Shown here one piece after another: positions 33,057 through 45,000 of a DNA stretch of 64,000 bases. Position numbers and translations under genes: made by a program. The first letter of the stretch is position 1, and each line of letters begins with the position of its first letter. The notes below the pieces were generated by a model, which saw nothing but the letters and a program-made list of their open reading frames with translations, was not told where the DNA came from and did not search any database. Source of the DNA: Bufo bufo (lineage: Eukaryota > Chordata > Amphibia > Anura > Bufonidae); assembly GCF_905171765.1 (NCBI RefSeq), contig NC_053392.1, positions 397,944,119 to 398,008,118 on the forward strand, in the 5' to 3' direction.

Positions 33057-36000
33057 CTTTAAAAAGTGATCAGAACAGATGACCAGAATTAGAGAAAGTT
33101 AATCTACTCAGTGAATGCCAATAAAAAAAAAAAATCAATTTATAGCCTGCGTTAATCAATCAAAATACGGTTTACTGCAGCTGCTCCACTTCTGGTTTTG
33201 CAGGTCTCCATCACTGTGTATTGGGAGAACCAAGCATCAACATTACACCAATACTGCAAACAAGCTTTTCTCGCAAAGGAGTGGGAGAGTTGCTTCTCAA
33301 AAGCGACAGCCTTTTTGTCTGTCAGTAGCAGCCCATCATACCTATTGAAAAAATAATAATAAATCATACTCCTCTTCTCCCGCCACTGGTGGGAGAAGGC
33401 TCCTTTAAAGGTCTTCTGGTCCCATGCAGCAATGTAGCCAATGACTGTCCTCAGGGGAGATGAGTCTCCAAGCAGTGCATGCTACTTGGGGACACGTCAC
33501 TACTGAGGCCAGTTACTGGCTGCAGCGCTGCACGTGACTCCATCCGTCTGGAGGTTTAGAGGACAGAGATCTAGAATGGCCTGGTGGGAAGCAGGTGAAG
33601 TTTTAATATTAAAAATATTATATTTAATTTACATGTTCCATGTCCCCATCTCACCGTCTTCTATGGCAGATTTTTCTATGCATACTGTCACTTGTGCAAA
33701 GGTCAGTAAGGGAGTAGATAAGCTGTGATATCATATATTGTGAATGGTGGATTCTGTATTATCTATATATAGGTGATATCTGTCATTGTAATTCTGCCTG
33801 TGATGATAATACAATGGCTACTGAAATGTTTCCTGAACAGGAAGTCATGACTCATTTATAAGCTTTTTGTCAGTGCGAAAACTGTGTGATTTTAGGTATC
33901 TTTTTAAATATAGTGACATAGAAAATTAAAAAGAAGCAAAAAAATTACCGTTCTTAAAAATGTTTAACATAAAAATGGTCCTTTTTTGATGACACACTTC
34001 CTTTAAATATTTTATTTAAAAAAAAGGACATATTTGATACGCTCACAATTGTAATGAGCCACAAAATATAGGCTTAACCCCTTAGTGACCACTAATACGC
34101 CTTTTTCCTGACATAAACAAAGGGGGTTTTAGCTAAACAGCTTGCTTAAAGGCTACTTTCACACTAGCGTAGTTTAAATCCGGCGTTCAATTCCGACACC
34201 GGAACTGCCCGCCGGATCCGGAAAAACGTGTGAAAATGGATTACACTTGAATCCTGATCAGGATTTTGATCACAATGAAAAATTGCATTGGAAAAAAACA
34301 GATCCGCCATTTATGGACTTGAACTTTTTTTTCACATTTTTCGCGTTTAACATGCAAACGCCGGATCCGGTTTGAGTTGCGTTAATGCAAGTCAATGGGA
34401 AAAAGACCTGATCCGGCGTTCAAAGTGTTCAGGATTTTTGGCCGGAGGTAAAAATACAACATGCTACGGTTTTCTGAAAAGCCTGATCAGTCAAAAAGAC
34501 TGAACTGAAGACATCCTGATGCATCCTGAACGGATTACTCTCCATTCAGAATGCATGGGGATAAAACTGATCAGTTCTTTTCCGGATTTGAGCCCCTAGG
34601 ACGGAACTCCGCGCCGGAAAAGAAAAACGCTAGTGTGAAAGTACCCTTAATCAAATCATTACATGTACTTAAAATGGTGCATTAAAAACTATGACTTGTC
34701 CTGCAAAAAATAAGACCTCATACAAGTACATTGATGAAAAAACGTGCGTGGTCACTAAAGGGGTTAAAAGTTGAGTTCAACACAATGGCATTTTTTGTAT
34801 TGGCTCTGCTCAGCTTTTCCAGTGTGTGGTATAGATCCATAGAAAGTATAACGGATCCGTACGCCACACATGCTGCCCCTTCTTTTTTTCTTTCAACAAA
34901 CGTTTAGTTACCCTTTAATGGACATTAAACACTAAATTATAGAGCAATATATAAAAAACTGTAGCACTCACCACTTCCATGTGCTACTGTTCAAGGACAG
35001 GAATTGCTGTCACCTACCGACGTCAGGTTTGGATATACCAAACTGATGTTTTATGCTGGACGTGGCTAGAGCCATAAATTTGTATTTTTTACTCTATGAC
35101 CGTGAAAAGACTGATTTCCTTGCTGTAATTTTTCTAGATTTGTAAACCATAATATGTACCCCAGCTACATTTCATCTTACAGAAAACAAGGAATAGCTCC
35201 AGTGATGGGGAAATAAGAAAGTTATGGCAGATAAATGAAGAGAAAGAAAACACTCAGTCCTGGAGGTCCAAAATTGGCTGGTCCTTAACCCCTTAAGGAC
35301 GCAGGGCGTATCGGTACGCCCTATTTTCCGAGTCCTTAAGGACTCAGGGCGTACAAGTACGTCCTAACTTGAAATCGGAACGGGATTTCGGCTGAAATCA
35401 TTCAGCCGGCATCCCGTAACAATGCAGGGGGGGGGGGGGGGGGGCGTTTGACCCCCCCGCATCGACGATCGCAGAAAACCGCAGGTCAATTCAGACCTGC
35501 GGTTTGCTGCGCTTTCTGCAGTTTCAGGGACCGCGGGAGGCGGGCGGTGCGGCAGGCGGGATCGCGATCCCCCGCCCGCCTCCCCTTGAATAATCGTTGG
35601 TGTACAGTGGGTATACCAGGGTGCCAGCACATTGCTGACACCCTGGTATAAACGGCTGACATCGGTGATGCGATGTCAGCCGTTTAACCCTTTCCATATA
35701 TGGAAAAAGTTAACAGTAAGAGAGAGCTCCCTCCCTCTCCCATCAAGGGTCTGCAGTGCCTTTGCAGCCCCCCGATGGAGATGGAGAGAGCTCCCAGACA
35801 GCCCCCCCGACAGCCCCGTCCTTACCCTTCCCCGTCTGCGAAGTTCTGACCAGTACTGAGCAGACGGGGAAGGTTCCCATGGCAACAGGACGCCGTCTCA
35901 GGCATCCTGCTGTCCATGGTGCTGAACAGATCTGTGCTAAAAGGCATAGATCTGTTCAGACAAAGTGTAAAATACAGTACAGTACAGCATATATTGTACT

Positions 36001-39000
36001 GTACTGTATTATACAGACATCAGACCCACTGGATCTTCAAGAACCAAGTGGGTCTGGGTCAAAAAAAAAAGTGAAAAAGTGGAAAAAAAAGTAAAAATCA
36101 AAAAACACATTTATCACTGATTAAAAATGAAAAAAAAAAAATTCCCTACACATGTTTGGTATTGCCGCGTCCGTAACGACCTGATCTATAAAACGGTCAT
36201 GTTACTGTCCCCGCACGGTGAACGCCATAAAAAAATAAAAATAAAAACTGAGGAAATTGAAATTTTGCCCACCTTACTTCCCAAAAAAGGTAATAAAAGT
36301 GATCAAAAAAGTCGCATGTACGCCAAAATAGTACCAATCAAACAGTCATCTCATCCCGCAAAAATCATACCCTACCCAAGATAATCGCCCAAAAACTGAA
36401 AAAACTATGGCTCTTAGACCATGGAAACACTAAAACATGATTTTTTTTGTTTCAAAAATGAAATCATTGTGTAAAACTTACATAAATAAAAATAAAGTAT
36501 ACATATTAGGTATTGCCGCGTCCGTATCGACCGGCTCTATAAAAATATCACATGACCTAACTCCTCAGGTGACCACCGTAAAAAAATATAAATAAAAACG
36601 GTGTAAAAAAAGCAATTTTTTGTCATCTTACGTCACAAAAAGTGTAATCGCAAGCGATCAAAAAGTCATATGCACCCAAAAATAAGGCCAATCAAACCGT
36701 CATCTCATCCCGCAAAAAATGAGACCCTACTTAAGATAATCGCCCAAAAACTGAAAAAAACTATGGCTCTTAGACTATGGAGACACTAAAACATTTTTTT
36801 TTGTTTTAAAAATGAAATCATTGTGTAAAACTTACATAAATAAAAAAAATTTTATACATATTAGGTATCGCCACGTCCGTGACAACCTGCTCTATAAACG
36901 TACCACATGATCTAACCTGTCAGATGAATGTTGTAAATAACAAAAAAAAAAAAAAAGCCAAAAAATCTATTTCTTGTTACCTTGCCGCACAAAAAAGTGT
37001 AATATAGAGCAACCAAAAATCATATGTACCCTAAACTAGTACCAACAAAACTGCCACGCTATCCCGTAGTTTCTAAAATGGGGTCACTTTATTGGAGTTT
37101 CTACTCTAGGGGTGCATCAGGGGGGCTTCAAATGGGACATGGTGTCAAAAAAAAACAGTCCAGCAAAATCTGCCTTCCAAAAACCGTATGGCATTCCTTT
37201 CCTTCTGCGCCCTGCCATGTGCCCGTACAGCGGTTTACGACCACATATGGGGTGTTTCTGTAAACTACAGAATCAGGGCCATAAATAATGATCTTTGTTT
37301 GGAAAAAAAATATTAAAATGGAAAATCCGCCAAAAAAGTGAAATTTTGAAATTGTATCTCTATTTTCCATTAACCCCTTAAGGACCGGGCTCATTTTCAC
37401 CTTAAGGACCAGGCCATTTTTTGCAAATCTGACCAGTGTCACTTTAAGTGCTCATAACTTTAAAACGCTTTGACTTATCCAGGCCGTTCTGAGACTGTTT
37501 TTTCGTCACATATTGTACTTCATGACACTGGTAAAATGAAGTCAAAAAAATTATTTTTTTTGCACAAAAAAATACCTAATTTACCAAAAATTTGGAAAAA
37601 TTTGAAAAATTTCAAAGTTTCAGTTTCTCTACTTCTGTAATACATAGTAATACCCCCAAAAATTGTGATGACTTTACATTCCCCATATGTCTACTTCATG
37701 TTTGAATTGTTTTGGGAATGATATTTTATTTTTTGGGGAAGTTATAAGGCTTAGAAATTTAGAAGCAAATCTTGAAATTTTTCAGAAATTTACAAAAACT
37801 CAATTTTTAGGGACCACTACAGCTCTGAAGTCACTTTGCGAGGCTTACATAATAGAAACCACCCAAAAATTACCCCATCTAAGAAACTACACCCCTCAAG
37901 GTATTCAAAACTGATTTTGCATACATTGTTAACCCTTTAGGTGTTGCACAAGAGTTATTGGCAAATGGGGATGAAATTTGAGAATTTCATTTTTTTGTCT
38001 AATTTTTCATTTTAACCCATTTTTTCCACTAACAAAGCAAGGGTTAACAGCCAAACAAGATTGTATCTTTATTGCCCTGACTCTGCCGTCTACAGAAACA
38101 CCCAATATGTGGCCGTAAACTACTGTATGGCCACACAGCGGGGCGTAGAGTGAAAGGTGCGCCGTATGGTTTTTGGAAGGCTGATTTTTATGGACTGGTT
38201 TTTTTGACACCATGTCCCATTTGAAGCCCCCTGATGCACCCCTAGAGGAGAAACTCCCTAAAAGTGACCCCATCTAAGAAACTACACCCCTCAAGGTATT
38301 CAAAACTGATTTTACATACGTCGTTAACCCTTTAGGTGTTGCACAAGAGTTATTGGCAAATGGGGATGAAATTTGAGAATTTCATTTTTTTGCCTAATTT
38401 TCAATTTTAACCCATTTTTTACACTAACAAAGCAAGGGTTAACAGCCAAACAAGACTGTATCTTTATTGCCCTGACTCTGCTGTTTACAGAAACACCCCA
38501 TATGTGGCCGTAAACTACTGTACGGGCACACAGTAGGGCGTAGAGTGAAAGGTGCGCCGTTTGGTTTTTGGAAGGCTGATTTTGCTGGACTGTTTTTTTG
38601 ACACCATGTCCCATTTGAAGCCCCCCTGATGCACCCCTAGAGTAGAAACTCCATAAAAGTGACCCCATCTAAGAAACTACACCCCTCAAGGTATTCAAAA
38701 CTGATTTTACAAACGTTGTTAACCCTTTAGGTGTTGCACAAGATTTTATGGAAAATAGAGACACAATTTCAAAATTTCAAATTTTTGGCAGATTTTCCAT
38801 TTTAATATTTTTTTTCCAGTTACAAAGCAAGGGTTAACAGCCAAACAAAACTCATTATTTATGGCCCTGATTCTGTAGTTTACAGAAACACCTAATATGT
38901 GTTCGTAAACCGCTGTACGGGCACACGGCAGGGCGCAGAAGGAAAGGAATGCCATATGGTTTTTGGAAGGCAGATTTTGCTGGACTGGTTTTTTTGACAC

Positions 39001-42000
39001 CATGTCCCATTTGAAGCCCCCCTGATGCACCCCTAGAGTGGAAACTCCAAAAAAGTGACTCCATTTTAGAAACTACGGGATAGGGTGGCAGTATTGTTGG
39101 TACTAGTTTAGGGTACATATGATTTTTGGTTGCTCTATATTACACTTTTTGTGCAGCAAGGTAACAAGAAATAGCTTTTTTGGCACGTTTTTTTTTTTTT
39201 GTTATTTACAACATTCATCTGACAGGTTAGATCATGTGGTAATTTTATAGAGCAGGTTGTCACGGACGCGGCGATACCTAATATGTATACATTTTTTTTT
39301 ATTTATGTAAGTTTTATACAATAACTTCATTTTTAAAACCAAAAAAATGTTTTAGTGTCTCCATAGTCTAAGAGCCATAGTTTTTTCAGTTTTTGGGCGA
39401 TTATCTTGAGTAGGGTCTCATTTTTTGCGGGATGAGATGACGGTTTGATTGGCACTATTTTGGGGTGCATATGACTTTTTGATCGCTTGCTATTACACTT
39501 TTTGTGACGTAAGATGGCAAAAAATGGCTTTTTTTACACTGTTTTTATTTTTATTTTTTTTACGGTGGTCATCTGAGGGGTTAGGTCATGTGATATTTTT
39601 ATAGAGCCGGTCGATACGGACGCGGTGATACCTAATATGTATACTTTTTTTATTTATGTAAGTTTTACACAATCATTTCATTTTTGAAACAAAAAAAAAT
39701 CATGTTTTAGTGTTTCCATAGTCTAAGAGCCATAGTTTTTTCAGCTTTTGGGCGATTATCTTGAGTAGGGTCTCATTTTTTGCGGGATGAGATGACGGTT
39801 TGATTGGTACTATTTTGGCGTACATGCGACTTTTTTGATCACTTTTATTACCTTTTTTGGGAAGTAAGGTGGGCAAAATTTCAATTTTCTCATAGTTTTT
39901 ATTTTTTTATTTTTATGGCGTTCACCGTGCGGGGAAAGTAACATGACCGTTTTATAGATCAGGTCGTTACGGACGCGGCGATACCTAATATGTGTAGTTT
40001 ATTTTATTTTTTTAATTTTTATTCAGTGATAAATGTTTTTTTTTTTATCTTAACTTTTTTCACTTTTTTTTGACCCAGACCCACTTGGTTCTTGAAGATC
40101 CAGTGGGTCTGATGTCTGTATAATACAGTACAGAACAATATATATTGTTCTGTACTGTATTTTACTTACACTGAACAGATCTGTGCTTTTAGCACAGATC
40201 TGTTCAGCACCATGGACAGCAGGACGCCTGAGCAGGCGTCCTGTTGCCATGGGAACCCTCCCCGTCTGCTCAGAACTTCGCAGACGGGGAAGGGTAAGCA
40301 CGGGGCTGAGGGGGGCTCTCTGGGAGCTCTCTCCCTCTCCATCGGGGGGCTGCAAAGGCACAGCAGCCCCCCGATGGAGAGGGAGGGAGCTCCCTGACGA
40401 TGACAGTTAACTTTTTCCATACAGCGGTCCGTACGGACCGCGGTATGGAAAGGGTTAAACGGCTGACATCTGCACAGATGTCAGCCGTTTATACCAGGGT
40501 GCCAGCAATGTGCTGGCACCCTGGTATAACCACTAGACACCAACGATCATTCATGGGGAGGCGGGCGGGAGATCGCGATCCCGCCTGCCGCACCGCCCGC
40601 CTCCCGCAACGCCCCCACCGCATGCGACACCCCCCCTGCACCACCCGCCGGCATCAAATCATGCAGGGGTGCAGGGGGGGGGTGAATAATAATGATTTTA
40701 GCCACTCTAAAGTTTCTGATCCCCGCGGTCAGGGACCGCAGGCATCAGAAACTGCAAAAAGCGCAGCAAACCGCAGGTCTGAATTGACCTGCGGTTTGCT
40801 GCGATCGCCGACACGGGGGGGTCACATGACCCCCCCTGGCGTTGTCACAGGATGCCGGCTGAAGAATTTCAGCCGAAATCCCGTTCCGTTTAACCCCTCG
40901 GGCGCCGGAATCCCGATTTAAAAGTTAGGACGTACCGGTACGTCCTTGGTCCTTAAGGACTCGGGAAATAGGGCGTACCGGTACGTCCTATGTCCTTAAG
41001 GGGTTAAATCTTGTGCAACACCTAAAGGGTTAACAAAGTTTGTAAAATCAGTTTTGAATACCTTGAGGGGTGTAGTTTCTTAGATGGGGCCACATATGGG
41101 GTGTTTCTGTAAACGGCAGAGTCAGGGCAATAAAGATACAGTCTTGTTTGGCTGTTAACCCTTGCTTTGTTAGTGGAAAAAATGGGTTAAAATGGAAAAT
41201 TAGGCAAAAAAATGAAATTCTTAAGTTTCATCCCCATTTGCCAATAACTCTTGTGCAACACCTAAAGGGTTAACGAAGTTTGTAAAATCAGTTTTGAATA
41301 CCTTGAGGGGTGTAGTTTATAGATTGGGGTCATTTTTGGGCGGTTTCTATTATGTAAACCTCGCAAAGTGACTTCAGACCTGTAGTGATCCCTAAAAATT
41401 GGGTTTTTGTAAATTTCTGAACTTAGCAGTGTCATGAAGTACAATATGTGACGAAAAAACAATCTCAGAACGGTCTGGATAAGTCAATGCGTTTTAAAGT
41501 TATCAGCACTTAAAGTGACACTGGTCAGATTTGCAAAAAATGGCCAAGTCCTTAACCTCCTCAGGACCGCCGTACGCAGGATTGCGTCTTTGCGGCGGTC
41601 GTGTTACTCTGGGTGGACGCATATACGCGTCCTCTCGCAATAGCCGAGATTTCCTGTGAACGCGCGCACACAGGCGCGCGCGTTCACAGGAACGGAAGGT
41701 AAGCGAGTGGATCTCCAGCCTGCCAGCGGCGATCGTTCGCTGGCAGGCTGGAGATGTGATTTTTTTAACCCCTAACAGGTATATTAGACGCTGTTTTGAT
41801 AACAGCGTCTAATATACCTGCTACCTGGTCCTCTGGTGGTCCCTTTTGCTTGGATCGACCACCAGAGGACACAGGCAGCTCAGTAAAGTAGCACCAAACA
41901 CCACTACACCCCCCCGCCGTCACTTATTAACCCCCTATGAACCACTGATCACCCCTGATCACCCCATATAGACTCCCTGATCACCCCCCTGTCATTGATC

Positions 42001-45000
42001 ACCCCCCTGTAAGGCTCCATTCAAACGTCCGTATTATTTTTACGGATCCACGGATCGGATCCGCAAAACACATACGGACATCTGAATGGAGCCTTACAGG
42101 GGGGTGATCAATGACAGGGGGGTGATCACCTCATATACACTCCCTGATCACCCCGTCATTGATCACCCCCCTGTAAGGCTCCAGACGTCTGTATGATTTT
42201 TACGGATCCACGGATACATGGATCGGATCCGCAAAACACATACGGACGTCTGAATGGAGCCTTACAGGGGGGTGATCACCCATATAGACTCCCTGATCAC
42301 CCCCCTGTCATTGATCACCCCCCTGTAAGGCTGCATTCAGATGTCCGTATGATTTTTACAGATCCACCGATACATGGATCGGATCCGCAAAACACATACG
42401 GACATCTGAATGGAGCCTTATAGGGGGGTGATCAATGACAGGGGGGTGATCACCCCATATAGACTCCCTGATCACACCCCTGTCATTGATCACCCCCCTG
42501 TCATTGATCACCCCCCTGTAAGGCTGCATTCAGACATTTTTTTGGCCCAAGTTAGCGGAAATTATAATTTTTTTTCTCACAAAGTCTCATATTCCACTAA
42601 CTTGTGTCAAAAATAAAATCTCACATGAACTCACCATACCCCTCACGGAATCCAAATGCGTAAAAATTTTTAGACATTTATATTCCAGACTTCTTCTCAC
42701 GCTTTAGGGCCCCTAGAATGCCAGGGCAGTATAAATACCCCACATGTGACCTCATTTCGGAAAGAAGACACCCCAAGGTATTCCGTGAGGGGCATATTGA
42801 GTCCATGAAAGATTGAAATTTTTGTCCCAAGTTAGCGGAAAGGGAGACTTTGTGAGAAAAAAAAAATATATATCAATTTCCGCTAACTTGTGCCAAAAAA
42901 AAAAAATTCCATGAACTCGCCATGCCCCTCATTGAATACCTTGGGGTGTCTTCCTTCCAAAATGGGTTCACATGTGGGGTATTTATACTGCCCTGGCATT
43001 CTAGGGGCCCTAAAGCGTGAGAAGAAGTCTGGGATCCAAATGTCTAAAAATGCCCTCATAAAAGGAATGTGGGCCCCTTTGCGCATCTAGGCTGCAAAAA
43101 ATGTCACACATCTGGTATCGCCGTACTCAGGAGAAGTTGGGCAATGTGTTTTGGGGTGTCATTTTACATATACCCATGCTGGGTGAGATAAATATCTTGG
43201 TCAAATGCCAACTTTGTATAAAAAATGGGAAAAGTTGTCTTTTGCCGAGATATTTCTCTCACCCAGCATGAGTATATGTACAAAGACACCCCAAAACACA
43301 TTGCCCAACTTCTCCTGAATACGGCGATACCACATGTGTGACACTTTTTTGCAGCCTAGGTGGGCAAAGGGGCCCACATTCCAAAGAGCACCTTTCGGAT
43401 TTCACAGGTCATTTACCTACTTACCACACATTAGGGCCCCTAGAATGCCAGGGCAGTATAACTACCCCACAAGTGACCCCATTTTGGAAAGAAGACACCC
43501 CAAGGTATTCCGTGAGGGGCATGGCGAGTTCCTAGAATTTTTTTATTTTTTGTCACAAGTTAGCGGAAAATGATGATTTCTTTTTATTTATTTTTTTCTT
43601 CCTTACAGTCTCATATTCCACTAACTTGTGACAAAAAATAAAACTTCCATGAACTCACTATGCCCATCACGAAATACCTTGGGGTGTCTTCTTTCCAAAA
43701 TGGGGTCACTTGTGGGGTAGTTATACTGCCCTGGCATTTTAGGGGCCGAATGCGTGAGAAGTGGTTTGAAATCAAAATCTGTAAAAAAAAATGGCCGGTG
43801 AAATCCGAAAGGTGCTCTTTGGAATGTGGGCCCCTTTGCCCACCTAGGCTGCAAAAAAGTGTCACACATCTGGTATCGCCGTACTCAGGAGAAGTTGGGC
43901 AATGTGTTTTGGGGTGTCTTTTTACATATACCCATGCTGGGTGAGAGAAATATCTTGGCAAAAGACAACTTTTCCCATTTTTTTATACAAAGTTGGCATT
44001 TGACCGAGATATTTATCTCACCCAGCATGGGTATATGTAAAAAGACACCCCAAAACACATTGCCCAACTTCTCCTGAGTACGGGGATACCAGATGTGTGA
44101 CACTTTTTTGCAGCCTAGGTGGGCAAAGGGGCCCACATTCCAAAGAGCACCTTTTGGATTTCAACGGCCATTTTTTTTACAGATTTTGATTTCAAACTAC
44201 TTACCACACATTAGGGCCCCATAGTATAACTACCCCACAAGTGACCCCATTTTGGAAAGAAGACACCCCAAGGTATTCGCTGATGGGCATAGTGAGTTCA
44301 TAGAAGTTTTTATTTTTTGTCACAAGTTAGTGGAATATGAGACTTTGTAAGAAAAAAAAAAAAAAAGAAAAAAAAAATCATCATTTTCCGCTAACTTGTG
44401 ACAAAAAATAAAAACTTCTATGAACTCACTATGCCCATCAGCTAATACCTTAGGGTGTCTACTTTCCGAAATGGGGTCATTTGTGGGGTGTTTGTACTGT
44501 CTGGCCATTGTAGAACCTCAGGAAACATGACAGGTGCTCAGAAAGTCAGAGCTGCTTCAAAAAGCGGAAATTCACATTTTTGTACCATAGTTTGTAAACG
44601 CTATAACTTTTACCCAAACCATTTTTTTTTTTACCCAAACATTTTTTTTTTTATCAAAGACATGTAGAACAATAAATTTAGAGAAAAATTTATATATGGA
44701 TGTCGTTTTTTTTGCAAAATTTTACAACTGAAAGTGAAAAATGTCATTTTTTTGCAAAAAAATCTTTAAATTTCGATTAATAACAAAAAAAGTAAAAATG
44801 TCAGCAGCAATGAAATACCACCAAATGAAAGCTCTATTAGTGAGAAGAAAAGGAGGTAAAATTCATTTGGGTGGTAAGTTGCATGACCGAGCAATAAACG
44901 GTGAAAGTAGGGTAGGTCAGAAGTGTAAAAAGTGGCCTGGTCATTAAGGGTGTTTAAGCTATGGGGGCTGAAGTGGTTAAGGTGAAATAGGGCCTTAAGG

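Noticed and set aside
37024..39118. Repeated frames encoding [18 protein letters not shown] peptides on both strands
   Set aside because: The similarity comes from tandem and inverted DNA repeats; frames are short, lack starts of a gene and occur in both orientations.
41940..42530. CRISPR-like alternation of repeats and inserts
   Set aside because: The repeats are G/C-run minisatellite words and the inserts are near-identical MITE copies, not unique spacers; the host is a eukaryote.
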